Shown in pieces: positions 17,628 through 26,157 of a DNA stretch of 64,000 nucleotides. The DNA comes from a bacterium (lineage in GTDB: Bacteria > Krumholzibacteriota > Krumholzibacteriia > LZORAL124-64-63), in contig JADJYS010000002.1 in the NCBI GenBank assembly GCA_016719645.1, positions 310,001 to 374,000 of the forward strand, written 5' to 3'. The notes under the pieces were generated by a model. That model did no database searches and was not told the DNA's origin. It saw only the letters and a program-made list of their open reading frames with translations. Position 1 is the stretch's first letter. Every line of letters starts with the position of its first letter. Both the position numbers and the translations under genes were made by a program.

Positions 17628-18115
17628 GCCGCTTCCTGCGCACCACCCTCGTGCTGGGGCTGATGGCCTTGCTGGGGGACACGCTGCTGGCGCCCCTGCT
17701 GACCTTCGGCCACATCCGGCCGGACTTCTCGCTGATCGCCGTGGTGATCCTGGCGCTGGCCGAGGGCGCCTTCGCCGGCACGGTGGGCGGCTTCGTGCTG
17801 GGCCTGATCATCGACACCGCCTCGCCGGACCGCCTCGGCCTGAGCTCCCTGGCCAAGTCCCTGGCCGGCTTCGCCGCCGGGCGCGCCCGGGCCCGCTTCA
17901 ACTTCGGCATCCCCGCGGTGGAGGGCACCACCGTGGCGATCCTCGCGCTGGGCCACGACGCGCTGCACCTGCTGGTGCTGAGCTGGACCGGGCGCAGCAC
18001 CTTCTTCGAGCCGCTGTTCACCGCGGCGCTGCCCTCGGCGGTGTTCACCGGCCTGGTCGCGATCCCCCTGATCCGGGCGGCGGACCTGCTGGGTCTGCTG
18101 AACCGGGACGACTGA
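17624..18115 (+). CDS. mreD: Rod shape-determining protein MreD
   Basis: 163 residues, GTG overlapping the mreC stop (GTGA). Almost wholly hydrophobic with about five membrane helices, including FSLIAVVILALAEGAFAGTV and the conserved GFVLGLIIDTASPDRLGL segment typical of MreD. It is a membrane member of the elongasome. Confidence 0.88.
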   Translation: MSRFLRTTLVLGLMALLGDTLLAPLLTFGHIRPDFSLIAVVILALAEGAFAGTVGGFVLGLIIDTASPDRLGLSSLAKSLAGFAAGRARARFNFGIPAVEGTTVAILALGHDALHLLVLSWTGRSTFFEPLFTAALPSAVFTGLVAIPLIRAADLLGLLNRDD

Positions 18116-18133
18116 ACCCGCGGGCCGGGAGGC

Positions 18134-19901
18134 ATGATGCCGCACACGCGCGCCGTCCAGGCCCGCATCCTCCGCGCCGCGATCCTGCTGGTGTTCGGCG
18201 TGATCGTCGGCAACCTGCTGGTCATGCAGGTCGTCAAGCACGAGCAGTACGAGAGCCAGTCCCTGGAGAACCGCCAGCTGCGGACGCGCATCCAGGCTCC
18301 CCGCGGCCGGATCCTCGACCGCGACGGCCGCCTGCTCGCCGACAACGTCTACATCGCCGACATCACCGTGCCCAACCGCTGCCTGGGCCAGGCCGGGCCC
18401 GACTCGACGCTGGAGAAGCTGCTGACCTGGCTGCGCCTGCCGCGCTACGAAACCCTCGACCGTCTGGCCGGCGAGCAGTCCGCCGGCCGTCCCCGCCTGA
18501 CGCTGGTCGCCAACGCGGCGATGCCGCAGATCGCCGTGATCGAGGAGCGCGGGCGCGAGCTGCCCGGCGTCAAGGTGGAGACCAGGTCGCGGCGGCGCTA
18601 CCTCGACGGCCCCCTGTTCGGGCACGTCATCGGCTACGTGGGCGAGACCCTGCCCGGCGAGATCGGGGCCGAGGACGACCCCGACGGCTACAAGCCCGGC
18701 GACTGGATCGGCCGCGACGGGATCGAGGCCGTGCTCGAGGAGCACCTGCGCGGGCAGGCCGGCTACACGCTCCAGGAGGTCAACGCGGCGGGCCGTGTCG
18801 TGGGCCGCCGCGAGGTGGAACTGCGGCCGGTGCGCCCCGGCCGGGACGTCGTGCTGACGCTGTCCCAGGCGCTGCAGGACTCGCTCGGCGCGGCCATGGG
18901 CGGCAACCCCGGCTGCGCCGTGGCGCTGGCCCTGCCCAGCGGGGAGGTGCTGGCGGCGGTCAGCGCCCCCTGCTACGACCCGAACCTGTTCACCGCCCGC
19001 ATCTCGACCAAGGACTGGCAGGCCCTGCAGTCCGACCCGGGCCATCCCTTCCTGAACCGGCTGACCCAGGCGACCTACCCGCCCGGCTCCCCCTACAAGA
19101 TCGTCACCTCGCTCACGGCCCTGCAGAACGGCGTCGCCAACGCCGGCACGGCCTTCGCGCCCTGCGGCGGGGCCTACCAGTTCGGCAACCGCTCCTTCCG
19201 CTGCTGGAAGCGGGAGGGGCACGGCGCGGTCGACCACACCTCGGCGCTGATCCACTCCTGCGACGTCTTCTACTACCAGCTGGGCCTGCGCCTGAACATC
19301 GACCAGCTGGCCGTCACGGCCCGCCTGCTGGGCCTCGGCGCGCCGACCGGCAGCCCCCTGCGCGGCGAGGCGGCCGGGAACGTTCCGGACAAGGCGTGGT
19401 ACGACAAGAAATTCGGGCCGCACGGCTGGTCGCGCGGGCGTGATGCTGAACAACGCGATCGGCCAGGGCGAACTGCTGGTCACGCCCCTGCAGATGGCCG
19501 TGCTGACGGGCCGCGTGGCGACGGGCCTGGCCGACCTGAAGCCCGTGTTCGTGCGGGACCCCGCGCCGGCCGCGGCGCCTCCCTCGCGGCCGCTGCCCAT
19601 CGACGCGGCGCACCTGGAGTGGGTCCGCCGCACGATGCGCCAGGTGGTGGACATGGGCACCGGCACGCGGGCCCGCGTGCACGCGATCGAGGTGGCGGGC
19701 AAGACCGGCACGGCGGAGAATCCCCACGGCGAGGACCACGCCTGGTTCGTCTGCTTCGCGCCGGCGATCCTGCCGGAGGTCGCGGTGGTCGTCATCCTGG
19801 AGAACGGCGGGCACGGCGGCGCCGTCGCCGCGCCGGTCGCCGGCCGCTGGCTGAACGCCTACTTCGCGCAAAAGGAGGCGCCGGAGGTGGTTGCACCGTG
19901 A
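18134..19901 (+). CDS. mrdA: Penicillin-binding protein 2, elongasome transpeptidase (frameshifted near 19430-19440)
   Basis: ATG 18134 or, with better spacing to gggagg, 18137. Residues 13-32 are the membrane anchor and RGRILDRDGRLLADN opens the pedestal domain. The transpeptidase domain has SPYK (Ser-319, the acylated serine), the SCD triad in IHSCDVFYYQLG, and KTGTAENPHG near 523. The N-terminal part is in one frame up to FGPHGWSRG; the rest, MLNNAIGQGELLVTPLQMAV onward, is in the next frame. Deleting one C in gggcgtgatg gives GVMLNNAIGQGE and a 588-residue enzyme of normal size. Because PBP2 is essential for rod growth, the break is probably an assembly error. Its stop overlaps the rodA GTG. 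Confidence 0.85.
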
Positions 19902-21172
19902 AGCTCGCGTGGCCCCGCAACCCGGGAGAGGGCGCCTGGATGATCCCGGCCGCCTACGCGGGCCTCTGCCTGTTCAGCCTCGCCACGCTGTGGAGCGTGA
20001 CCGAGGGGATCCACGGGCCCTACGAGGTCATGGATCCCGGCGTCCCGAAATCGATCTTCTGGCGGCAGGTGGTCTGGGTCGCCATCGGCTGGGGCGTTCT
20101 GCTGACCGTGCGCAACCTGCCGCTGCCCTGGATCGAGGAGGCCTCGCCCTTCTTCTACCTGCTGTGCGTGATCCTGCTGGCCGTCGTGCTGGTGGCGGCG
20201 CCCGTGGTCCAGGGGGCGCGGCGCTGGTTCGACCTGGGACCGGTGCGGCTGCAACCGTCGGAGCCGGCGAAGATCGCCGTGATCCTGATCCTGGCGCGGC
20301 TGCTCGCCGCCTTCCACGCCCAGGAGAAGCGGCTGCTGCCGGTCGTGGGGTCCCTGCTGCTGGCGGGACTGCCGCTGCTGCTGATCATGCGCGAGCCCGA
20401 CCTCGGCACCAGCCTCGTGTTCGTCGCGATCTGGATCGTGGCGGTGTTCTGGCACGGCCTGTCCTGGGTGCTGCTGCTGAGCCTGGCCTCGCCGCTGCTG
20501 AGCGCCGCGTTCAGCTTCTACGCGGAGACCGTGGCGGGCTCGCCCTGGCCCTGGGCCATCTACCTGCTCGTGCTGCTGGCCGCCCTGACCCGGGCCCGTT
20601 TCCGCCTGCTGGAGAACCTGGGTCTGATGGCGGCCAACCTCGTCACCGGCCTGATCACGACGTTCTTCTGGGAGGGCCTGCACACCTACCAGCAGGAGCG
20701 CATCCTCACCTTCTTCGACCCGGCGCGGGACCAGTTCGGCTCCGGCTACCAGGCGATCCAGTCGAAGGTGGCCATCGGTTCGGGCGGCCTGTTCGGGACC
20801 TCCTACCTGCAGGGCACGCAGAAGGGCCTGGCCTTCCTGCCCGAGCGGCACACCGACTTCATCTTCTCGGTCGTGGGGGAGGAGCTGGGCTTCATCGGCG
20901 CGATGCTGCTGGTGGGCCTGTACCTCGTGATCATCCTGCGGGGGCTGCAGATCGCCCTGGAGGCGCGGCGGCCGTTCTCGTCGCTGCTGGCGGTCGGGGT
21001 GGTCACCTACTTCACGTTCCACGTCGTGGTCAACATCTGCATCACCACGGGCCTGCTGCCGGTCACCGGGCTGCCGTTGCCGGTGATGAGCTACGGGGGC
21101 TCGAACATGCTGACCTCGGCCATCATGCTGGGCCTGCTGACCAACGTGGGTTCCCGCAGCTTCGAAACCTAG
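19898..21172 (+). CDS. rodA: Peptidoglycan glycosyltransferase RodA
   Basis: 424 residues, GTG overlapping the end of mrdA (GTGA). A SEDS-family polymerase with about ten membrane helices. Conserved stretches include RRWFDLGPVRLQPSEPAKIA, MREPDLGTSLVF with the catalytic aspartate region, PERHTDFIFSVVGEELGFIG, and GLPLPVMSYGGSNM near the C terminus. It polymerises lipid II for side-wall growth with PBP2 encoded just upstream. Confidence 0.95.
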   Translation: MKLAWPRNPGEGAWMIPAAYAGLCLFSLATLWSVTEGIHGPYEVMDPGVPKSIFWRQVVWVAIGWGVLLTVRNLPLPWIEEASPFFYLLCVILLAVVLVAAPVVQGARRWFDLGPVRLQPSEPAKIAVILILARLLAAFHAQEKRLLPVVGSLLLAGLPLLLIMREPDLGTSLVFVAIWIVAVFWHGLSWVLLLSLASPLLSAAFSFYAETVAGSPWPWAIYLLVLLAALTRARFRLLENLGLMAANLVTGLITTFFWEGLHTYQQERILTFFDPARDQFGSGYQAIQSKVAIGSGGLFGTSYLQGTQKGLAFLPERHTDFIFSVVGEELGFIGAMLLVGLYLVIILRGLQIALEARRPFSSLLAVGVVTYFTFHVVVNICITTGLLPVTGLPLPVMSYGGSNMLTSAIMLGLLTNVGSRSFET

Positions 21173-21185
21173 AGGAAGGTCGCGC

Positions 21186-21950
21186 ATGCACCGGGAATTG
21201 TTCGGCATCGTCAAGAGCTACGGCCTGCTGCTGGCGCTCAGCTTCCTGGTCGGCATCTGGCTGAGCCTGCGGCGCGGGCACGCGCGCGGGATCGACCGCG
21301 ACACGGTCCTGGACCTGTGCTTCACGGTGATGGTCTCCTCGCTGGTGGGCGTGCGGCTGTTCTTCGTCCTGACCCACCTCGGCGACTTCCACCCCTGGTA
21401 CCGCGTCTTCTTCATCTGGGAGGGGGGCCTGACCCTCTACGGCGGCATCCTGCTGGCCACCGCGGCCGTGCTGTGGAGCTGCCGCCGTCGCCGGTTGCCG
21501 TTCCTGCGCGTCGCGGACGCCCTGGCGCCCCAGGTCGCCCTCGGCATCGGCCTGACGCGGATCGGCTGCTTCCTGAACGGCTGCTGCTACGGGCGGCCCA
21601 CGGGCTCGGCGCTCGGCGTCGTCTTCCCGCCCACCTGCGAGGCCGGCGCCTTCGCGCACGGCGCGCCGCTGCACCCCACGCAGCTGTACGCCTCGGCGGC
21701 GGGGTTCCTGGTCTGGGGGCTGCTGGTGCTGGGCGACCGCCGCCCCTTCCGCGACGGCGTCGTGTTCGCCCGCTTCCTGCTGCTGTACGGCGTCGCACGC
21801 GCGCTGGAGGACCTCTGGCGGGCCTACGAGCCCGGCGCCGTCCTCGGCGGCGGGCTCACGCTGAGCCAGGCCATCAGCGCCGCGCTCGCGGCGGCGGGCC
21901 TGGCGCTGCTGGTGAAGGTGCGGGGGAGCGGCCGTCGTGCCGGCGCCTGA
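21186..21950 (+). CDS. lgt: Prolipoprotein diacylglyceryl transferase
   Basis: 254 residues, ATG with gaggaagg upstream. A seven-helix inner-membrane enzyme that moves diacylglycerol from phosphatidylglycerol to the lipobox cysteine of prelipoproteins. The signature RIGCFLNGCCYGRPTG is at about 125-140 with the catalytic arginine region, preceded by IWEGGLTLYGGI and followed by HPTQLYAS. It is the sixth gene of the mre unit. A likely substrate is the lipoprotein at 56562. Confidence 0.94.
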   Translation: MHRELFGIVKSYGLLLALSFLVGIWLSLRRGHARGIDRDTVLDLCFTVMVSSLVGVRLFFVLTHLGDFHPWYRVFFIWEGGLTLYGGILLATAAVLWSCRRRRLPFLRVADALAPQVALGIGLTRIGCFLNGCCYGRPTGSALGVVFPPTCEAGAFAHGAPLHPTQLYASAAGFLVWGLLVLGDRRPFRDGVVFARFLLLYGVARALEDLWRAYEPGAVLGGGLTLSQAISAALAAAGLALLVKVRGSGRRAGA

Positions 21951-22851
21951 GGCGCGCGTCCTGCGGCTGGCGCCCGACGCGGCGTCGTGGCTGCGCGACG
22001 GCCAGCCGTGGACGCCGCCGCGGCCCTTCTACGCGGTGGTCGGCGACCCGGTCGGCCATTCCCTCTCGCCCCGCTTCCAGGGCGCGGCGCTGCGGGCCGC
22101 GGGACTCGGGTTCGATTACCACGCCGTCGAGATCGAGGCGCGCCGCCTCGACGCCCTGCGGGACCGCGGCCGCGAGCTCGGGCTGCTGGGCCTGAACGTG
22201 ACGGCGCCGCACAAGACGGCGGCGGCGGCGCTGTGCGCGCGCCTGACCGACGACGCCGTCGCCGTCGCCGCCGTGAACACCGTGCGCTGGGACGCCGGCG
22301 GCTGGGAGGGCCACAACACCGACGTCGGCGGCATCGCGGCGGTGCTGGCCGGCCTCGGCGCGGCTCCGCGGACCGCGGTCGTCATCGGCGCCGGGGGCGC
22401 CGCGCGGGCGGCGGCGCTGGCCTGTCTGCGCGCCGGCGTCGCGCGGGTCTGGATCGCGGCGCGCTCGCCGCGGGCCGCCGCCGGGCTGCGGCGCTGGCTG
22501 GCGACGCTGTCTCCGGAGGCGGCGGCGTGCATCGACGTCCCGCCGCCAGGGCGGCCGCTCTCGCGGCTGCCGCTGGCATCCGGCGCGGTCGTCGTGGACG
22601 CCACGCCGCCCGGTTCCGACCTCACCACTTTCCTGCAGCCGCCGCCCGACGTGCCGCTGGGCGTCTGGCTCGACCTCAATTACGGCCCGGCGCGGGTCGC
22701 CGCCGGAAACTTCGGCGCCGTTCCCGACGTCGCGCTGCGGCTCGACGGGCGCGGCGTGCTGCTGGAGCAGGGGGCGCTGGCCTTCGCCTGGTGGTTCGGC
22801 CGCGCACCCGACCGCGCCGCGATGGCCGCCGCCCTGGAACCATCGCCATGA
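21937..22851 (+). CDS. aroE: Shikimate dehydrogenase
   Basis: 304 residues, GTG start overlapping lgt by 14 bases. It reduces 3-dehydroshikimate with NADPH in aromatic amino acid synthesis. Seen: GDPVGHSLSP near 36 (shikimate-binding serines), NVTAPHK near 87 with the catalytic lysine, HNTDVGG near 125 with the catalytic aspartate, and the Rossmann glycine loop VIGAGGAARAA near 148. The N terminus is about 25 residues longer than usual, so a later start is possible. The C terminus lacks the usual Q...F pattern except EQGALAFAWWFG, which fits the family. Confidence 0.9.
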   Translation: MPAPEARVLRLAPDAASWLRDGQPWTPPRPFYAVVGDPVGHSLSPRFQGAALRAAGLGFDYHAVEIEARRLDALRDRGRELGLLGLNVTAPHKTAAAALCARLTDDAVAVAAVNTVRWDAGGWEGHNTDVGGIAAVLAGLGAAPRTAVVIGAGGAARAAALACLRAGVARVWIAARSPRAAAGLRRWLATLSPEAAACIDVPPPGRPLSRLPLASGAVVVDATPPGSDLTTFLQPPPDVPLGVWLDLNYGPARVAAGNFGAVPDVALRLDGRGVLLEQGALAFAWWFGRAPDRAAMAAALEPSP

Positions 22852-23723
22852 GCCCGGCGTCCGGGTGGGCGCCGCCGCGAGCGCGCGGGGAGCGGGACCT
22901 GCCCGCGCCCGCCCGCTGGCCCGTCGCCGGCGCGCTGGCGCTCCTGGAAGCTCTCTGGCCGGCGCGTTGCGCGCTCTGCGGGACGGCGGTGGGCGACCTG
23001 CCGCGCGCCGGGCGGTCGCGGCCCGGGCTCCGCTGGTGGGACGTCGCCGCGCTCTGCCCGGACTGCGAGGCCCGGCTGCCCGCGGCGCCCCTGGTGCTGC
23101 GCCACGACGGCGCATCGCCGCCGCTGCTGGTGGGCGCCGGCTCGGTGAACCACCCGGCCCTGGCGGAACTCGTCGGCGCCTGGAAGTACCGGGGCCGGCG
23201 GGGACTGGCCGCGCCCCTGGGCCGGCTGGCCGCCGTCGGCGCCGCGGCGGCCGTCGCGGCCGCGGGCGGGGCCGACGTCCTGGTGCCGGTGCCGCTGCAC
23301 CCGCGCCGCCGCCGCGAGCGCGGCTTCAACCAGGCCGAGGTCCTGGCGCGCGCGATCGGCGAGGAGCTCGGCCTGCCCGTCCGCCCGGGGCTGCTGCGGC
23401 GGCGGCGCGCGACGCTCCAGCAGGCGCACTTCGGCGGCGACGATCCGCGGCGGCGGCGCAACGTCGCCGGCGCCTTCGCGGCGCGGCCGCCGAGCGGGGA
23501 GCGCGTCCGGGCGGCCCTGGTGGACGACCTGGTCACCAGCGGCGCCACCCTGGCCGCGGCGGCGGCGGCCCTGCGCGCCGCCGGCTGGAGCGTCGCCTGG
23601 TCGGCGGCGGCGGGCGCGGCGCCGGCAGCTCCCGGGGCGGTGCTCTTGACACTCCCGGATGGTGCTCCTACCATCCCTGCCGCGAGGTCGGACGGCGGCG
23701 GCACAACGGAAGGCGGACGGTGA
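22848..23723 (+). CDS. comF: ComF family phosphoribosyltransferase-like protein
   Basis: 291 residues, ATG overlapping the aroE stop (ATGA). An N-terminal zinc ribbon has CALCG near 43 and CPDC near 70. The C-terminal type I phosphoribosyltransferase fold shows VPVPLHPRRRRERGFNQAE and the PRPP loop ALVDDLVTSGATL near 224. In Gram-negative bacteria ComF/GntX proteins help DNA uptake or use of DNA as food; the exact reaction is not known. The last 90 bases of the gene carry the promoter of pgk. Confidence 0.88.
   Translation: MSPASGWAPPRARGERDLPAPARWPVAGALALLEALWPARCALCGTAVGDLPRAGRSRPGLRWWDVAALCPDCEARLPAAPLVLRHDGASPPLLVGAGSVNHPALAELVGAWKYRGRRGLAAPLGRLAAVGAAAAVAAAGGADVLVPVPLHPRRRRERGFNQAEVLARAIGEELGLPVRPGLLRRRRATLQQAHFGGDDPRRRRNVAGAFAARPPSGERVRAALVDDLVTSGATLAAAAAALRAAGWSVAWSAAAGAAPAAPGAVLLTLPDGAPTIPAARSDGGGTTEGGR
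23646..23674 (+). promoter_or_regulatory. Internal promoter for pgk within the end of comF
   Basis: Perfect TTGACA (23646-23651), 17-base spacer, TACCAT (23669-23674, four of six). It is 49 bases before the pgk ATG and would allow glycolytic expression independent of the mre operon. Confidence 0.65.
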
Positions 23724-24919
23724 TGCGCAAGATGGGACTGCGGGATCTCGATCTGGCCGGCAAGCGGGTCCTGATGCGGGTCGACTTCAACGTGCCCCTG
23801 GACAAGGACGGCGCGATCGCCGACGGCACGCGCATCGACGCCTCGCTGCCCTCGATCCGACACATCCTGGACGCCGGCGCGCGCCTGGTGCTGATGAGCC
23901 ATCTCGGCCGGCCCAAGGGCAAGGTCGTGCCCGAGATGTCGCTGCGGCCGGTGGCGGACCGGCTGGCCGAGATCCTGCCCTCGCCCGTCCTGTTCGCCGA
24001 CGACACCGTGGGCGAATCGGCGCGCGCCAAGGCGTCGCGGCTGAAGCCCGGCGAGACGCTGCTGCTGGAGAACCTGCGCTACGCGAAGGCCGAGACGGAC
24101 AACGACCCCGCGTTCGCGCGCGAGCTGGCCGCCTTCGGCGACGTCTACGTCAACGACGCCTTCGGCACGGCGCACCGCGCCCACGCCTCGACCGTCGGCG
24201 TGACCGCGCACCTCGCGCCGGCCGCCGCCGGCCTGCTGATGGAGTCCGAGCTGCGCAACCTGGGCCTGCTGCTGCAGGACCCGCCCCGGCCCTTCACGGC
24301 GATCCTCGGCGGCGCCAAGGTCCAGGGCAAGGTCGAGGTCATCGAGCACCTGCTGGACACCGTCGACACCCTGCTGCTGGGCGGGGGGATGATCTTCACC
24401 TTCTTCAAGGTGCACGGCATGAGCGTCGGCGACAGCCTGGTCGACCTCGAGAGCCTGGAGGTGGCGGAGCGCATCCTCGCCAAGGCGGAGACCTCGCGCG
24501 CCAAGCTCGTGCTGCCCCAGGACGTGGTGATCGCCGACGACTTCAGCGGTGAGGCCGCCCGGCGCGAGGTGCTGGTGACCGACATCCCCGACGGCTGGCA
24601 GGGGCTGGACGTGGGGCCGCGGACGATCGTCCGCTTCCGCGACACCGTCGACGCGAGCCGCGCCGTCTTCTGGAACGGCCCGCTGGGCGTGTTCGAGATC
24701 CCGGCCTTCGCCGCCGGCACCCGGGCGATCGGCGAGGCGGTGGCCGCGGCCACCGACCGGGGCGCCCACACGGTGGTCGGGGGCGGGGACTCGGTGGCGG
24801 CGGTCAACCAGCTGGGTCTCGCCGACCGGATCACCCACATCTCGACCGGCGGCGGCGCTTCGCTCGAGTTCATGGCCGGCTGCCGGCTGCCCGGAGTCGA
24901 GGCGCTCACCGACGCCTGA
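23723..24919 (+). CDS. pgk: Phosphoglycerate kinase
   Basis: 398 residues, ATG overlapping the comF stop by one base (TGATG). It transfers phosphate from 1,3-bisphosphoglycerate to ADP in glycolysis. Conserved: RVDFNVPLDKDG at about 19-30, MSHLGRPKGK near 60 (substrate-binding histidine and arginine), VNDAFGTAHRAHAST near 143, GGAKVQGKVEV near 196, WNGPLGVFE near 317 and GGGDSVAAV near 354 for nucleotide binding. Length is standard. No gap or tpi gene is adjacent; secG follows, an arrangement seen in many bacteria. Confidence 0.97.
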   Translation: MRKMGLRDLDLAGKRVLMRVDFNVPLDKDGAIADGTRIDASLPSIRHILDAGARLVLMSHLGRPKGKVVPEMSLRPVADRLAEILPSPVLFADDTVGESARAKASRLKPGETLLLENLRYAKAETDNDPAFARELAAFGDVYVNDAFGTAHRAHASTVGVTAHLAPAAAGLLMESELRNLGLLLQDPPRPFTAILGGAKVQGKVEVIEHLLDTVDTLLLGGGMIFTFFKVHGMSVGDSLVDLESLEVAERILAKAETSRAKLVLPQDVVIADDFSGEAARREVLVTDIPDGWQGLDVGPRTIVRFRDTVDASRAVFWNGPLGVFEIPAFAAGTRAIGEAVAAATDRGAHTVVGGGDSVAAVNQLGLADRITHISTGGGASLEFMAGCRLPGVEALTDA

Positions 24920-24933
24920 ACCCGCCCGGCGGG

Positions 24934-24961
24934 TTGACATCGGCCCGGGGGGATGCTAATT
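24934..24961 (+). promoter_or_regulatory. Promoter of secG
   Basis: Perfect TTGACA (24934-24939). The -10 is either GCTAAT (spacer 15) or TAATTT with an upstream TGC (spacer 17, 24957-24962). It lies about 65 bases before the secG ATG. Confidence 0.5.
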
Positions 24962-25025
24962 TTCAACGAGCCGCCGGCGGTCCGGTGGCATTTCTTTGCT
25001 CGCCACGACCCGCGGGAGAAACGAC

Positions 25026-25349
25026 ATGTACACCTTCTTCATGATCCTGCACGTGATCGTCAGCTTGCTGCTCTGCATCGTGGTGCTGATGCAGTCGGGC
25101 AAGAGCGGCGGCCTGGCCGGCGCCTTCGGCGGCGGCGGCGGTCTGCCCCAGCAGATGTTCGGCTCGCGCGCGATGGCCACGGCGCTGAACAAGATGACGG
25201 TCTACCTCGCCGCGGGCTTTTTCCTGACTTCGGCGGTGCTGTTCGGCCTGACCGCCGACCGCACCGCGAAGCGCGCCGGCGGCGCGCCGGTCAGCGAACA
25301 GACGAGCGAACCCGTCGGCGGCGGCGCCCCCATCACGGACGGTCAGTGA
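25026..25349 (+). CDS. secG: Preprotein translocase subunit SecG
   Basis: 107 residues, ATG with gggagaaac upstream. Two membrane helices (about 3-22 and 54-74) flank the glycine-rich loop SGGLAGAFGGGGG that is typical of SecG, followed by a polar tail. It assists SecYE. It reads towards the tRNA-Leu gene 17 bases beyond, which probably shares its transcript. Confidence 0.9.
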   Translation: MYTFFMILHVIVSLLLCIVVLMQSGKSGGLAGAFGGGGGLPQQMFGSRAMATALNKMTVYLAAGFFLTSAVLFGLTADRTAKRAGGAPVSEQTSEPVGGGAPITDGQ

Positions 25350-25366
25350 GCATCTCGCAGCGCTTC

Positions 25367-25452
25367 GCTCGGGTGGTGGAATTGGTAGACACGCTATCTT
25401 GAGGGGGTAGTGGCCACAAGCCGTGCGGGTTCGAGTCCCGCCCCGAGCACCA
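25367..25452 (+). tRNA. tRNA-Leu (anticodon GAG)
   Basis: Class II tRNA of 86 bases with encoded CCA. Acceptor arms GCTCGGG (25367-25373) and CCCGAGC (25442-25448) pair fully. The anticodon arm is CTATC-TTGAGGG-GGTAG, giving anticodon GAG for CUC/CUU leucine codons. There is a long variable arm (ggc-cacaa-gcc) and a T arm GCGGG-TTCGAGT-CCCGC. It closely matches known tRNA-Leu(GAG) genes in layout. Confidence 0.95.
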
Positions 25453-25459
25453 GCCTCTT

Positions 25460-25492
25460 GGAGGATCGACTTCGTCGATCCTCCATTTTTTT
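25460..25492 (+). terminator. Rho-independent terminator after tRNA-Leu
   Basis: Perfect 11-bp stem ggaggatcgac (25460-25470) with gtcgatcctcc (25474-25484), loop ttc, followed by A and seven T. One of the clearest intrinsic terminators in the window. Confidence 0.92.
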
Positions 25493-25494
25493 CG

Positions 25495-25524
25495 TTGACA
25501 GTAGTTTTTAGCCATCTCAATAAT
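25495..25524 (+). promoter_or_regulatory. Strong promoter of the lysine-repeat protein gene
   Basis: Perfect TTGACA (25495-25500), 18-base spacer, AATAAT (25519-25524, five of six), in a markedly A/T-rich stretch. It starts three bases after the tRNA terminator. The predicted leader before ATG 25717 is about 185 bases and holds nothing else that I can name. Confidence 0.7.
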
Positions 25525-25716
25525 GTCCCCGACTGGTTCACGAATTGTCCACGACGTCGACCACGGGACCGGAGCCGGACGACGACATCGCGAGATGAGA
25601 GCGGACGGGGACGGTCAAGTGATGGGTGACGTGGACGGAGCCAGGTCGGACAATTCGTAGGTCGCTTCAGGGTGCGCCTGGCGACCAAGGGATGGAGTCA
25701 GCAAGCGAGGTCAGTT

Positions 25717-26028
25717 ATGGAGGAGAGTCTGAAGCTGGCGGCCGCGACCAAGAAGAAGGCGGCCAAGAAGAAGGTCGCGAAGAAGAAGGTCGCCAAGAAG
25801 GTCGCGAAGAAGAAGGTCGCGAAGAAGAAGGTGGCCAAGAAGAAGGTCGCCAAGAAGGTCGCGAAGAAGAAGGTCGCGAAGAAGAAGGTCGCGAAGAAGA
25901 AGGTGGCCAAGAAGAAGGTCGCCAAGAAGAAGGTCGCGAAGAAGAAGGTCGCGAAGAAGAAGGTCGCCAAGAAGAAGGTCGCCAAGAAGGCGGCTCCCAA
26001 GAAGACGACCGCGAAGCCGACCATGTAG
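25717..26028 (+). CDS. Histone H1-like lysine/alanine/valine repeat protein
   Basis: 103 residues from ATG 25717, six bases behind gcgagg. After a short head (MEESLKLAAATKKK) nearly the whole protein is repeats of KKKVA, with two shortened KKVA units, then a KKAAPKKTTAKPTM tail. It is extremely basic and has no globular domain. Repeats of this kind (AKKK/KVAKK) occur in the C-terminal tail of eukaryotic H1, in chlamydial Hc1/Hc2 and in AlgP-like proteins, which bind and condense DNA without sequence specificity. It has its own strong promoter and terminator, so it is a monocistronic, probably abundant, nucleoid protein. Repeat number may vary between strains. Confidence 0.75.
   Translation: MEESLKLAAATKKKAAKKKVAKKKVAKKVAKKKVAKKKVAKKKVAKKVAKKKVAKKKVAKKKVAKKKVAKKKVAKKKVAKKKVAKKKVAKKAAPKKTTAKPTM
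25746..25994 (+). repeat. Tandem 15-base repeat inside the lysine-rich gene
   Basis: Units of aagaagaaggtcgcg or ...gcc (15 bases) with two 12-base units missing one aag codon. Alanine codons alternate between gcg and gcc in blocks, so the array grew by duplication of multi-unit blocks. Slippage or assembly collapse would change the unit count in frame. Confidence 0.85.
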
Positions 26029-26063
26029 CAGGGACCCTGGCGCCTCCGGCGCTGGGGCAAGAG

Positions 26064-26104
26064 AAGGACCGCCGCACCTCCGGGTGCGGCGGTCCTTATT
26101 CTTT
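26064..26104 (+). terminator. Rho-independent terminator after the lysine-rich gene
   Basis: Perfect 15-bp stem aaggaccgccgcacc (26064-26078) with ggtgcggcggtcctt (26083-26097), tetraloop tccg, then attcttt. The stem flanks a 130-base gap before the convergent barrel gene and may serve both strands. Confidence 0.9.
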
Positions 26105-26157
26105 CCGGGCCTGGGTTGCAACTCGTTGGGCGGCCTGAGGTTGGCGCGCCGGGGCGG

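Noticed and set aside
18134..21172. Fusion of PBP2 and RodA into one long protein
   Set aside because: The open frame joins them only because of the frameshift; the corrected mrdA stop overlaps a separate rodA GTG.
25746..25994. Regular repeat that could be mistaken for a CRISPR array
   Set aside because: The 15-base units are directly tandem with no spacers and encode an in-frame lysine-rich protein.
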